Shown here: piece by piece, positions 48,103 through 56,801 of the stretch | How the letters are laid out: each line of letters starts with the position of its first letter | Position numbering within the stretch: position 1 is the stretch's first letter | NCBI RefSeq assembly: GCF_005862235.1 | Contig: NZ_VCEK01000002.1 | Location: forward strand, 892,534 to 956,533 | DNA: 64,000 nt | Source: Saccharomonospora piscinae | GTDB lineage: Bacteria > Actinomycetota > Actinomycetes > Mycobacteriales > Pseudonocardiaceae | Direction: 5' to 3' | Translations under genes and position numbers: made by a program | Notes under the pieces: generated by a model | Told to the model about the DNA's origin: nothing | The model's database searches: none | Seen by the model: the letters and a program-made list of their open reading frames with translations, nothing else

Positions 48103-48237
48103 CGGTTCTACCGAAGACCGCTGGCCTCTTCCTCGCGTTCGCGGGGAAGGCGAAGGTCCCGCTGACGGCGGGCGGCCCGCGCAGGAGGAACGAGGCTCGT
48201 CGACGTGAGTCGCCGGATATCGTCCGGTCCACGTGTG
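48103..48237 (+). ncRNA. L10-type ribosomal protein leader (rplJL mRNA)
   Basis: The 5-prime region of rplJ contains CCGAAGACCGCTGGC, a GC-rich stem region, and AGGAACGAGG, features of the L10 leader that binds the L10-L12 complex for autoregulation. Its position, ~220 nt long, directly before rplJ, and the attenuator hairpin that ends it support this. Exact ends are estimated. Confidence 0.65.
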
Positions 48238-48270
48238 AACGCCCCGCGCCTGCTGCGCCGGGGCGTTTTT
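48238..48270 (+). terminator. Attenuator (intrinsic terminator) in the rplJ leader
   Basis: AACGCCCCG (48238-48246) pairs with CGGGGCGTT (48259-48267), with inner CGC/GCG pairing, followed directly by TTTTT. It is the best T-tract terminator of the window, yet lies 55 bp before rplJ inside its leader, so it must be conditional. Confidence 0.8.
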
Positions 48271-48324
48271 GTCGTTCGGGGGTCCGGGCCGCCGGTGGTC
48301 ACTCAGCCAAGAGAGGAGGCGACC

Positions 48325-48870
48325 ATGGCGAAGCCCGACAAGGTGGAGGCTGTCGCCGAGATCGCGGACCGGTTCCGCAACAGCTCGGCGGCCGTCGTCA
48401 CCCAGTACAGCGGCCTCTCCGTGTCCCAGCTCAGCGAGCTGCGCCGCGCTCTCGGCAACACCGCCAAGTACCGGGTCGCGAAGAACACGCTGGTCAAGCG
48501 CGCCGCCGAGGAGGCGGGCGTCGACGGACTGGACGACCTGTTCGTCGGTCCGACGGCGATCGCGTTCGTGGAGGGCGAGGCGGTCGACGCCGCGAAGGCC
48601 ATCCGCAACTTCGCGAAGGACAACAACGCCCTCGTCATCAAGGGCGGCTACATGGACGGCAAGGCGCTGTCGGTCTCCGAGATCGAGACCCTCGCCGACC
48701 TGGAGAGCCGCGACGAGTTGCTCGCCAAGACGGCGGGTGTGTTGAAGGCGAAGCTGTCCCAGTCCGCCAGGTTGTTCGCGGCTCCGGCGACGCAGGTCGC
48801 CCGCCTGGCCGCGGCGCTGGAGGACAAGCGCCAGTCCGGGGACGGTGCCGAGCAGGCTGCCGAGAGCTGA
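48325..48870 (+). CDS. rplJ: Ribosomal protein L10
   Basis: 181 aa. Typical stretches [47 protein letters not shown], and a C-terminal helix that docks L12 dimers. L10 builds the base of the L7/L12 stalk and, complexed with L12, represses its own mRNA by binding the leader. ATG at 48325 with GAGGAGG. 55 bp before rplL. Confidence 0.96.
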   Translation: MAKPDKVEAVAEIADRFRNSSAAVVTQYSGLSVSQLSELRRALGNTAKYRVAKNTLVKRAAEEAGVDGLDDLFVGPTAIAFVEGEAVDAAKAIRNFAKDNNALVIKGGYMDGKALSVSEIETLADLESRDELLAKTAGVLKAKLSQSARLFAAPATQVARLAAALEDKRQSGDGAEQAAES

Positions 48871-48925
48871 TCACCACCCACCCGACTCACCACCCACGAG
48901 TCCGCTACAAGGAAGGAACGCCATC

Positions 48926-49315
48926 ATGGCGAAGCTGAGCACCGACGAACTGCTCGACGCGTTCAAGGAGCTGACGCTGCTCGAGCTGTCCGAGTTCGTG
49001 AAGAAGTTCGAGGAGACCTTCGACGTCACCGCCGCCGCCCCGGCCGCCGTCATGGCCGCCCCGGGTGGCGCCGCCGCCGCGGCCCCGGCCGAGGAGGAGC
49101 AGGACGAGTTCGACGTCGTGCTCGAGGGCGCGGGCGACAAGAAGATCCAGGTCATCAAGGTCGTGCGTGAGGTCGTCTCGGGTCTCGGCCTGAAGGAGGC
49201 CAAGGAGATGGTCGAGGGCGCTCCGAAGCCGATCCTGGAGAAGGTCGACAAGGAGGCCGCCGAGGCCGCCAAGGAGAAGCTGGAGGGCGCGGGCGCCAAG
49301 GTCTCGCTCAAGTGA
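48926..49315 (+). CDS. rplL: Ribosomal protein L7/L12
   Basis: 129 aa. N-terminal dimerisation domain ([20 protein letters not shown]), an Ala/Pro hinge ([20 protein letters not shown]) and the C-terminal GTPase-activating domain ([35 protein letters not shown]). It recruits translation factors to the stalk. ATG with GGAAGG. Followed by a strong terminator, so rpoB must have its own promoter. Confidence 0.97.
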   Translation: MAKLSTDELLDAFKELTLLELSEFVKKFEETFDVTAAAPAAVMAAPGGAAAAAPAEEEQDEFDVVLEGAGDKKIQVIKVVREVVSGLGLKEAKEMVEGAPKPILEKVDKEAAEAAKEKLEGAGAKVSLK

Positions 49316-49337
49316 GCTGACGCCAGCAGACTCCGCG

Positions 49338-49376
49338 AAGGCGGGTCGTTCGTCGTATGACGGACGACCCGCCTTT
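49338..49376 (+). terminator. Intrinsic terminator after rplL
   Basis: Seventeen-bp stem starting AAGGCGGGTCG and closing with CGACCCGCCTT (49338-49354 with 49359-49375, one G-U pair), followed by T and G. It ends the rplJL transcript 22 bp after the rplL stop. Confidence 0.82.
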
Positions 49377-49405
49377 GTCGCTTCACCCCTGCCGTGGGTT
49401 AGTGT
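49375..49405 (+). promoter_or_regulatory. Weak candidate promoter for the mce operon
   Basis: TTGTCG (49375-49380), 19-bp spacer, TAGTGT (49400-49405), about 115 bp before the first mce gene. The long spacer lowers confidence. Confidence 0.3.
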
Positions 49406-49521
49406 GCTGCGGACCACGAGCCAGGCCGGAGGCAAGCCCGGAAGACAACTGGTGAGTAACCTACGCGCCGCGGACTCGTTGCACAGTGTTGACGCGCGAC
49501 GAACACACTCCGGGAGGTGCG

Positions 49522-50655
49522 ATGGGTGCCGAGGTGGTCATCGAAGGTCTCAGCAAATCCTTCGGCCAGCACACCATCTGGCGTGACGTCACCCTGACGC
49601 TGCCGCCCGGCGAGGTGTCGGTGATGCTGGGGCCGTCGGGCACCGGCAAGTCCGTGTTCCTCAAGTCCATGATCGGACTGTTGAAACCGGACACCGGCAC
49701 GTGTGTCGTCAACGGAGTGGACATCGTCAGATGTTCGGAACGCAAGCTCTACGACACGCGCAAGCTGTTCGGGGTGCTGTTCCAGGACGGCGCGCTGTTC
49801 GGGTCGATGAACCTGTACGACAACGTCGCCTTCCCCCTGCGCGAGCACACGAAGAAGTCCGAGACCGAGATCCGCAGGATCGTGCTGGAGAAGCTGGAGA
49901 TCACCGGGCTTTCGGGCGCGGAGTCGAAGCTGCCGGGCGAGATCTCCGGCGGGATGCGCAAGCGGGCTGGGCTGGCCAGGGCGCTGGTCCTGGACCCGGA
50001 GATCATCCTCGTCGACGAGCCGGACTCCGGTCTGGACCCCGTGCGCACCACCTACATCTCGCAGCTGTTCATCGACGTCAACGCGCAGATCGACGCGACG
50101 TTCCTCATCGTCACCCACAACATCAACCTGGCGCGGACCGTGCCGGACAACCTCGGCATGCTCTACCGCAAGGAACTCGTGATGTTCGGGCCGCGCGAGG
50201 TGCTGCTCACCAGTGAGGAACCGGTGGTGAAGCAGTTCCTCAACGGCCGCATGGACGGCCCGATCGGCATGTCGGAGGAGAAGGACTCGGCCACCCTCGC
50301 CGCCGAACGCGCGATGTTCGAGGCCGGCCACCACGCGGGCGGTGTCGAGGAGGTCACCGGGGTGCCGCCGCAGCTCCAGCCGACGCCCGGCCTGCCCGTG
50401 CGGGAGGGCGCCCGCCGCCGCAAGGACCGTGTCATGCGGATGCTGCACACGCTTCCCGAGCCCGCCCGCGAATCGATCATCGCGTCGCTGTCACCGGAGG
50501 AACAGCGCCACTACGGGGTCGGGGGCGCGCACGCCGCGACCGAACCCGGGCTGGTGGGCGCGCAGCACGGCACGCTGCCCGCCACCGACGTCGCTTACCT
50601 GCCCGACACCGACGACACCACCCGGCGACTACCGCCGCACCAGGGACACTCATGA
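49522..50655 (+). CDS. Mce-system ATPase (MceG/Mkl)
   Basis: 377-aa ABC ATPase energising Mce lipid import. Walker A GPSGTGKS, MSMN-type segment LFQDGALFGSMNLYDNVAF, signature SGGMRKRAGLARA, Walker B IILVDEPDSGLDP and switch His in VTHNIN. Beyond residue ~255 is a C-terminal extension typical of MceG (EARLAAERAMFEAG-like, then RKDRVMRMLHTLP). In mycobacteria mkl lies in the same rplL-rpoB interval. ATG at 49522 after GGGAGGTG. ATGA overlap with the permease. Confidence 0.9.
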   Translation: MGAEVVIEGLSKSFGQHTIWRDVTLTLPPGEVSVMLGPSGTGKSVFLKSMIGLLKPDTGTCVVNGVDIVRCSERKLYDTRKLFGVLFQDGALFGSMNLYDNVAFPLREHTKKSETEIRRIVLEKLEITGLSGAESKLPGEISGGMRKRAGLARALVLDPEIILVDEPDSGLDPVRTTYISQLFIDVNAQIDATFLIVTHNINLARTVPDNLGMLYRKELVMFGPREVLLTSEEPVVKQFLNGRMDGPIGMSEEKDSATLAAERAMFEAGHHAGGVEEVTGVPPQLQPTPGLPVREGARRRKDRVMRMLHTLPEPARESIIASLSPEEQRHYGVGGAHAATEPGLVGAQHGTLPATDVAYLPDTDDTTRRLPPHQGHS

Positions 50656-51446
50656 GTTCACCGGCCTCGACGGCGAGGATTCCCGGCATCGGGATGCTGC
50701 GGGAGACCGGCAAGCTGTTCGCGCTCGGCCTCGACGTGGCGCGCGGGGTGTTCCAGCGGCCCTTCCAGCTGCGGGAGTTCATCCAGCAGGCGTGGTTCAT
50801 CGCGAGCGTGACGATCCTGCCGACGGCGCTGGTCGCGATCCCGTTCGGCGCGGTCATCTCCATGCAGTTCGGGTCGCTGGCGCAGCAGCTCGGGGCGCAG
50901 TCGTACACGGGAGCGGGCAGCGTGCTGGCGACCGTGCAGCAGGCGAGCCCGCTCGTGGTCGCCCTGCTGGTCGCCGGTGCGGGCGGGTCCGCGATCTGCG
51001 CCGACATCGGGGCGCGCACGATCCGCGAGGAGATCGACGCCATGGAGGTGCTCGGCGTCTCCGCCGTGCAGCGCCTCATCGTGCCGCGGGTGCTGGCGTG
51101 CATGTTCGTGGCCGTGCTGCTCAACGGCATGGTCAGTGTCATCGGCGTGCTGGGCGGCTACTTCTTCAACGTCGTGCTGCAGGACGGCACCCCGGGCGCC
51201 TACCTGGCGAGTTTCTCGGCGCTGGCGCAGCTGTCCGACCTGTGGATCGGCGAACTCAAGGCGCTGATCTTCGGGTTCATCGCCGCCGTCGTCGCCGCGT
51301 ACCGGGGACTGCACCCACCGCCGGGCCCGAAGGGCGTGGGCGACGCGGTGAACCAGTCCGTCGTCATCACCTTCCTGCTGCTGTTCGTGGTCAACACCGT
51401 CATCACGTTGATCTACCTGCAGCTCGTTCCCTCGAAGTTGGACTGA
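50652..51446 (+). CDS. Mce-system permease YrbE-A (MlaE family)
   Basis: 264-aa MlaE-family permease with about five membrane helices. Family sequences: FQLREFIQQAWFIASVTILPTALVAI-type start, SPLVVALLVAGAGGSAICADIGARTIREEIDAMEVLG is the EExDAxxxxG loop that contacts the ATPase, and LPGAYLASF. It partners YrbE-B to form the transmembrane channel above the MceG ATPase. 4-bp overlap with mceG, 4 bp before the next gene. Confidence 0.9.
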   Translation: MSSPASTARIPGIGMLRETGKLFALGLDVARGVFQRPFQLREFIQQAWFIASVTILPTALVAIPFGAVISMQFGSLAQQLGAQSYTGAGSVLATVQQASPLVVALLVAGAGGSAICADIGARTIREEIDAMEVLGVSAVQRLIVPRVLACMFVAVLLNGMVSVIGVLGGYFFNVVLQDGTPGAYLASFSALAQLSDLWIGELKALIFGFIAAVVAAYRGLHPPPGPKGVGDAVNQSVVITFLLLFVVNTVITLIYLQLVPSKLD

Positions 51447-51450
51447 ACCG

Positions 51451-52290
51451 ATGGCCCGCCTCATCCAGCACGCGAAGAACGTCGCAGGCCGTCCACTACG
51501 GACACTGGACCTGCTCGGCGACCAAATGTCGTTCTACCTGCGCGCACTGGCCTGGGCGCCGAGGGCGCTGCGCCGCTACTCCAAGGAGGTGCTGCGGCTG
51601 CTCGCCGAGGTGAGCTTCGGGTCCGGCTCGCTGGCGGTGATCGGCGGCACTGTCGGGGTCATGGTGGGGTTGACCCTGTTCACCGGTGTCCTCGTCGGAC
51701 TCCAGGGTTTCTCGGCGCTCGACTCGATCGGCACCTCGGCGTTCACCGGGTTTCTCACCTCGTTCTTCAACACCAGGGAGATCGCGCCGCTCGTGGCGGG
51801 GCTGGCGTTGTCGGCCACCGTCGGAGCCGGGTTCACGGCCCAGCTGGGCGCCATGCGGATCTCCGAGGAGGTCGACGCGCTGGAGGTGATGGGCGTGCCG
51901 AGCCTGCCCTATCTGGTGACGACCCGCATCATCGCCGGTTTCGTGGCGGTCATCCCGCTCTACGTCGTCGGGCTGCTCAGTTCGTACGTGGCGTCGAGAG
52001 CCGTCGTCGTCTACCTGTACGACCAGTCGGCGGGAACCTACGACCACTACTTCGACATGTTCCTGCCACCCGAGGACGTGTTGTACTCGTTCGTCAAGGT
52101 TCTGATCTTCAGCGTGCTGATCATCCTGATGCACTGCTACTACGGGTACCGCGCCACCGGCGGTCCCGCCGGGGTGGGCATCGCGGTGGGCAGGGCGGTC
52201 CGGCTGTCGATCGTGACCGTTGCGGTGGTCAACTTCTTCATCGGCTTCGCCATCTGGGGTACCGACACGACGGTGAGGATCGCGGGATGA
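51451..52290 (+). CDS. Mce-system permease YrbE-B (MlaE family)
   Basis: 279-aa second MlaE-type permease: VGVMVGLTLFTGVLVGLQGF, the ATPase-contact loop AQLGAMRISEEVDALEVMGVPSL and the last helix LSIVTVAVVNFFIGFAIWG. Heterodimer with YrbE-A in the cytoplasmic membrane. ATGA overlap with mceA. Confidence 0.9.
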   Translation: MARLIQHAKNVAGRPLRTLDLLGDQMSFYLRALAWAPRALRRYSKEVLRLLAEVSFGSGSLAVIGGTVGVMVGLTLFTGVLVGLQGFSALDSIGTSAFTGFLTSFFNTREIAPLVAGLALSATVGAGFTAQLGAMRISEEVDALEVMGVPSLPYLVTTRIIAGFVAVIPLYVVGLLSSYVASRAVVVYLYDQSAGTYDHYFDMFLPPEDVLYSFVKVLIFSVLIILMHCYYGYRATGGPAGVGIAVGRAVRLSIVTVAVVNFFIGFAIWGTDTTVRIAG

Positions 52291-53615
52291 GCACGACTGT
52301 GGCGACGATCCGGCGCAGGCTGCTGGGCCTGCTGCTCGTGGGCATTCTGGTCGGCGGCATCGCGTTGAGCGTGGCGATCTACAACCGGGCCTTCAGCGAC
52401 GACGTGACCGTGCGACTGCAGGCCGGTGCCATCGGCAACCAGCTCTCCCGTAACTCGGACGTCAAGGTTCGCGGGCTGATCGTCGGCCGCGTCGGCGACA
52501 TCGACGTCACCCCGAGCGGGGCCGAGCTGACGCTGCACCTCGATCCCGAACAGGCCGACCTCGTCCCGGCCAACACCTCCGCCCGGTTCCTGCCGAAGAC
52601 GTTGTTCGGCGAGCGCTACGTCGACCTCGGCATCCCGGAGGTGCCCTCGGCGGCGACGCTGGGCGACGGCGCCGTCATCACGCAGGACCGCACGGAGGAC
52701 GCGGTGCGGCTGGAGCACGCGCTCGACAGCCTGCTACCGGTGTTGCAGGCCGTGCAGCCCGAGAAGTTGTCCAGCACCCTCACCGCGATCTCCACCGCTC
52801 TTGAGGGCCGGGGCGAGCAACTCGGCGACACCCTGTCCCAGCTGGGCACCTACCTCGGTGAGCTGAACCCGCACGTGCCGAAGCTGCAGGAGAACCTGCG
52901 GGAGCTGGCCCAGTTCTCCGGCACGCTGTCCGACGTCGCGCCCGATCTGGTGCGGACGCTGGACAACCTCACCACCACCAGCCGCACCATCGTGGACCAG
53001 AGCCTGCAGCTCGACACGCTGTACCGCACGGTGACGACCGCGTCGGCCGATCTCGACACCTTCCTCGACGCCAACGCCGCCAACCTCATCAGCCTGGGCG
53101 AGACGGCAAGGCCCACCGCCGAGGTCCTCGCCAAGTACGCCCCCGAGTACCCCTGTTTCCTCGGGCAGATGGCGGAGCTGGTCCCGAGGATCGACGAGTC
53201 CTTCGGCAAGGGCACCGACAAGCCGGGGCTGCACGCCACACTGGAGATCACCGTGGACCGGGGGCCCTACGAGGCGGGCCAGGACGAGCCCGAGTACGGC
53301 GACAAGCGCGGGCCGCGCTGCTACGCCATGGACGAGTACCCGGACCCGTTCCCGCAGCATCCACCGGACGGGCCGCTGCGCGACGGCAGCGAGTCGCCGC
53401 CTGCGGCGCGCTCGTCGGCGGCGGGGCTGAACGACTCGGCCGCGGCGGGGGGAGCGAGCCCCGCGGGCGGCAGCCCGGTGAACAGCGCGGGCGAGCACGC
53501 TCTCGTGGCGCAGTTCGCCGGTCCGCGTAACGGGCTGGAGCCGTCGGAGGTTCCCGCCTGGGGGTCGCTGCTGGTGGCCCCGCTCTACCGGGGAGCGGAG
53601 GTGACGGTGCAGTGA
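52287..53615 (+). CDS. MCE family protein MceA
   Basis: 442 aa. One N-terminal membrane anchor (LLGLLLVGILVGGIALSVAIYN), then the MCE/MlaD domain (~35-115: VTVRLQAGAIGNQLSRNSDVKVRGLIVGRVGDI) and a long helical needle domain (~150-300), then an extracellular tail (to 442) that is Gly/Ala/Ser-rich. MCE proteins A-F form a hexamer with a hydrophobic tunnel for lipids. GTG/ATG overlaps couple the genes. Confidence 0.9.
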   Translation: MSTTVATIRRRLLGLLLVGILVGGIALSVAIYNRAFSDDVTVRLQAGAIGNQLSRNSDVKVRGLIVGRVGDIDVTPSGAELTLHLDPEQADLVPANTSARFLPKTLFGERYVDLGIPEVPSAATLGDGAVITQDRTEDAVRLEHALDSLLPVLQAVQPEKLSSTLTAISTALEGRGEQLGDTLSQLGTYLGELNPHVPKLQENLRELAQFSGTLSDVAPDLVRTLDNLTTTSRTIVDQSLQLDTLYRTVTTASADLDTFLDANAANLISLGETARPTAEVLAKYAPEYPCFLGQMAELVPRIDESFGKGTDKPGLHATLEITVDRGPYEAGQDEPEYGDKRGPRCYAMDEYPDPFPQHPPDGPLRDGSESPPAARSSAAGLNDSAAAGGASPAGGSPVNSAGEHALVAQFAGPRNGLEPSEVPAWGSLLVAPLYRGAEVTVQ

Positions 53616-54643
53616 GGGGTCTCGTCGCACCGCTGACGAAACTCACCGTGTTCGTGGTGACCACGACGTTGTTCACCACGATCCTCGGACTGAGCATCGC
53701 CAACATGAACTCGGCGGACACCGAGACCTACCGTGCCCGCTTCACCGACGCCACGTCGGTGCTCGCCGGTGACGACGTGCGGATCGCCGGGGTCAGGGTC
53801 GGCCAGGTCGAGGGAGTGCGCATCGTCGACCGCCGCATCGCGGAGGTCGAGTTCGAGCTGGACCGCGACCGCACCCTGCCCGGCAACGCCGTCGCGGCGA
53901 TCAAGTTCCGCAACCTGGTGGGCCAGCGCTACCTCGCACTGGAGCGCGGCGAGGGACCCGCGGGGGAGTCGATCGAACCGGGTGAGATGATCCCGCTGGA
54001 GCGCACGAGGCCCGCCGTCGACCTCACCGAACTGTTCAACGGGTTCAAACCGCTGTTCCAGGCCCTCCAGCCCGAGGACGTGAACACGCTGTCGTACGAG
54101 ATCGTGCGCGTGTTGCAGGGCGAGGGCGGCACGGTCGAGAGCCTGCTCTCCCACACCGCGTCGCTGACCACGACGCTCGCCGAGAAGGACCAGGTCATCG
54201 GCGAGGTGATCGACAACCTCAACCTGGTGCTGCGCACGCTGAACGAGCGCACCCCGCAGCTGTCGCGCCTCATCGAACGGTTGCAGACGTTCGTGTCCGG
54301 GCTCGCGGGCGACCGCGAACCCATCGGGGAGGCCATCGAGTCGATCGGCGAGCTCACCGACACCACGGCGGGACTGCTGGAGGAGGCGCGGCGCCCGCTG
54401 CGCGAGGACATCGACGCGCTCGGCACCCTCGCGGGCAACCTCAACGACCACGAGGAGGTCGTCGAGGAGTTCATCCAGTACCTCCCGGAGAAGGTGGACC
54501 GGCTGGCCGCCACCGCCGACTACGGGTCGTGGCTGAACTTCTTCCTGTGCGAGGCCAACGGCAACATCAGCATCACCGGGCTCGGCGACCGGCCCGTGTC
54601 GTTGCCGATGCTGCCCGCGAACCGCGAACGGTGCCTGTCATGA
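53612..54643 (+). CDS. MCE family protein MceB
   Basis: 343 aa: N-terminal helix (LTVFVVTTTLFTTILGLSI), MCE domain (TYRARFTDATSVLAGDDVRIAGVRVGQVEGVRI), then a coiled, helical part (~150-300) and a Cys-containing C-terminus (FFLCEANGNIS...RERCLS). GTG at 53612 overlaps the mceA stop by 4 bp. Confidence 0.9.
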   Translation: MRGLVAPLTKLTVFVVTTTLFTTILGLSIANMNSADTETYRARFTDATSVLAGDDVRIAGVRVGQVEGVRIVDRRIAEVEFELDRDRTLPGNAVAAIKFRNLVGQRYLALERGEGPAGESIEPGEMIPLERTRPAVDLTELFNGFKPLFQALQPEDVNTLSYEIVRVLQGEGGTVESLLSHTASLTTTLAEKDQVIGEVIDNLNLVLRTLNERTPQLSRLIERLQTFVSGLAGDREPIGEAIESIGELTDTTAGLLEEARRPLREDIDALGTLAGNLNDHEEVVEEFIQYLPEKVDRLAATADYGSWLNFFLCEANGNISITGLGDRPVSLPMLPANRERCLS

Positions 54644-55626
54644 AGAGCTTCTCGAAGCGCAACCCCGTCCCCATCGCCGTCGTCGGGCTGACGCTGATGC
54701 TGCTGGGCACGCTCGCGGCCCTCAACTCCGAGGACCTTCCGCTGGTCGGCGGCGGAACCACCTACCGCGCCGAGTTCAGCGAGGCCGCCGGACTCCAGAC
54801 CGACGACGAGGTGCGGGTCGCGGGAGTCAAGGTCGGCGAGGTCACCGACATCGAACTGGACGGCGCGAAGGTCCTCGTGTCGTTCCAGGTGGCCGACGCC
54901 TGGCTCGGCGCCGACACCACCGCCGCCATCAAGATCAAAACCTTGCTGGGGCAGAAGTACGTGGCCCTCGACCCCGTCGGTGACGGCCCACTCGACCCCA
55001 GCGACACGATCCCACTGGAACGCACCGTCGCCCCCTACGACGTGATGGAAGCGTTCCGGGGACTGTCCGACACCGTCGACGACATCGACGTCGACCAGCT
55101 CGCACAGAGCTTCGACGCGCTCTCCCAGACCTTCGCCGACACCCCGGAGGACGTGCGGGGCGCGCTCGACGGCCTGTCGGAGCTGTCCGACACCATCGCC
55201 ACCCGCGACCGGCAACTGTCCGAACTGCTGTCCGGCACCCGCCAGGTCAGCCAGACCCTCGCCGACCGCGACACCGAACTGGCGAGGCTCATGGAGGACG
55301 GCGAGAAACTGCTGGACGAGCTGTCCGCCCGCAAGGAGGCGATCACCGCCATGCTGGACGGCACCCGGGCTCTGTCCGCCCAGCTGCGCGGGCTCGTCGA
55401 CGACAACGACGAACAACTGCAACCCGTGCTCGAACAGCTCGACCAGCTGACCGCCATGCTGCAACGCAACCAGGACTCGCTGTCCGACGGGCTGGAGAAC
55501 TTCGCCCCGTTCGTCCGGGTCTTCAACAACACCATCGGCAACGGTCGCTGGTTCGACAACTACATCTGCGGCCTGCTGCTGCCCTCCATCGGGCCGCTCA
55601 ACGAAGAGGGGTGCAACGCACGATGA
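54640..55626 (+). CDS. MCE family protein MceC
   Basis: 328 aa. Basic start then a hydrophobic anchor (NPVPIAVVGLTLMLLGTLAAL), MCE domain (TYRAEFSEAAGLQTDDEVRVAGVKVGEVTDI), a long helical region (~110-300). ATG at 54640 is the ATGA overlap with mceB. Two C-terminal Cys (YICGLL, EEGCNAR). Confidence 0.9.
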   Translation: MKSFSKRNPVPIAVVGLTLMLLGTLAALNSEDLPLVGGGTTYRAEFSEAAGLQTDDEVRVAGVKVGEVTDIELDGAKVLVSFQVADAWLGADTTAAIKIKTLLGQKYVALDPVGDGPLDPSDTIPLERTVAPYDVMEAFRGLSDTVDDIDVDQLAQSFDALSQTFADTPEDVRGALDGLSELSDTIATRDRQLSELLSGTRQVSQTLADRDTELARLMEDGEKLLDELSARKEAITAMLDGTRALSAQLRGLVDDNDEQLQPVLEQLDQLTAMLQRNQDSLSDGLENFAPFVRVFNNTIGNGRWFDNYICGLLLPSIGPLNEEGCNAR

Positions 55627-56801
55627 CCAGCACCCGGTTGGGACAGCAACTCTCCCGCGGCGTGGCCGTGGCCTGCGTACTCGGCCTCGTCGTCGCCGGC
55701 GGGCTGTGGTGGACCTTCAAGGACGCGGGACGCAAACACGTCACGGCCTACTTCACCGAGGCCATCGGCCTCTACGAAGGAAACGGCGTGCGCGTCCTCG
55801 GCGTCGAGGTCGGCGAGGTCACCGACGTCGAACCACTCGGCGACCGCGTCCGCGTCCGGCTGACCTACGACCGCGAGGTCGCCGTCCCCGGCGACGCGGG
55901 CGCGATCGTCGTCGCCCCCTCCCTGGTGTCCGACCGCTACGTGCAGCTCGCGCCCGCCCACACCGGCGGCCCCGTGCTCGACGACGGCGCCGTGATCCCG
56001 CTCGATCGCACCGCCGTGCCGCTGGAGGTCGACGACCTCAGCGAGAGCCTCAGCCGCGTCTCCCGAGCCCTCGGCCCGAACGGGGCCAACGCCGACGGCT
56101 CGCTGTCGGACGTGCTCGACACCGCCGCCGCCAACCTCGACGGCAACGGCAAGGCACTGCACGAGACCGTCACCAAACTCGGCCAGGCCGCGGGCACACT
56201 GTCCGGCAGCTCCGAGGACCTCTTCGTCACCGTCGAGAACCTCGCCGAACTGTCCGGCACCCTCGCCGCCAGCGACGACCACGTGCGCGGATTCGAGCGC
56301 CAACTCGCCGACGTCAGCGCGTTCCTCGCCGGAGAGCGGCAGACCCTCGCCGCCACCGTCACCGAACTCGGCGACACGCTGCAACTCGTCGACGACTTCC
56401 TGAACGACAACCGCGACCGCGTCAAGTCCAACGTGGACAAACTAGCCGACGTCACCCAGGTCCTCGTCGACCAGCGCGCGGCGCTCGCCGAGACACTCGA
56501 CATCGCCCCCCTGGCACTCGGAAACCTCGCCAACACCTACAACGCCGCCTCCGGCACCCTCGACGCGCGGCCCAACCTCAACGAACTGACCGAGCCACCG
56601 GCCATGATGATCTGCGGCCTGCTCCGCCAGACCCCCGACGCGCTCGACGCGCTCGGCAACCTGTGCTCCGACGTGGCCGGGGTTCTGGAGGGCGCCGTGG
56701 AACTGCCGTCGCTGGCCGAGTCCGTGGCCGCGCTGAACAAGGGCGAACTGCCCGAGCTGCCACTGCCGCTGGTGGACCGCTTCACGGGAGGTGGGCGATG
56801 A
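55623..56801 (+). CDS. MCE family protein MceD
   Basis: 392 aa. N-terminal helix (LSRGVAVACVLGLVVAGGLWW), MCE domain (KHVTAYFTEAIGLYEGNGVRVLGVEVGEVTDV), helical needle part (~135-330), and a C-terminus with Cys (MMICGLL, NLCSDVAG). ATG at 55623 is chosen over an upstream codon because of the ATGA overlap with mceC. Confidence 0.9.
   Translation: MTSTRLGQQLSRGVAVACVLGLVVAGGLWWTFKDAGRKHVTAYFTEAIGLYEGNGVRVLGVEVGEVTDVEPLGDRVRVRLTYDREVAVPGDAGAIVVAPSLVSDRYVQLAPAHTGGPVLDDGAVIPLDRTAVPLEVDDLSESLSRVSRALGPNGANADGSLSDVLDTAAANLDGNGKALHETVTKLGQAAGTLSGSSEDLFVTVENLAELSGTLAASDDHVRGFERQLADVSAFLAGERQTLAATVTELGDTLQLVDDFLNDNRDRVKSNVDKLADVTQVLVDQRAALAETLDIAPLALGNLANTYNAASGTLDARPNLNELTEPPAMMICGLLRQTPDALDALGNLCSDVAGVLEGAVELPSLAESVAALNKGELPELPLPLVDRFTGGGR

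Larger units (their letters stand above)
47995..48324 (+). other. Intergenic region holding the rplJL promoter and leader
   Basis: 330 bp between the minus-strand membrane-protein gene and rplJ. A -10-like TATGCT at 48091-48096 has no good -35. The next ~220 bp, from GACGGTTCTACCGAAGACCG on, form the L10-type leader and its terminator. No other gene is seen. Confidence 0.55.
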
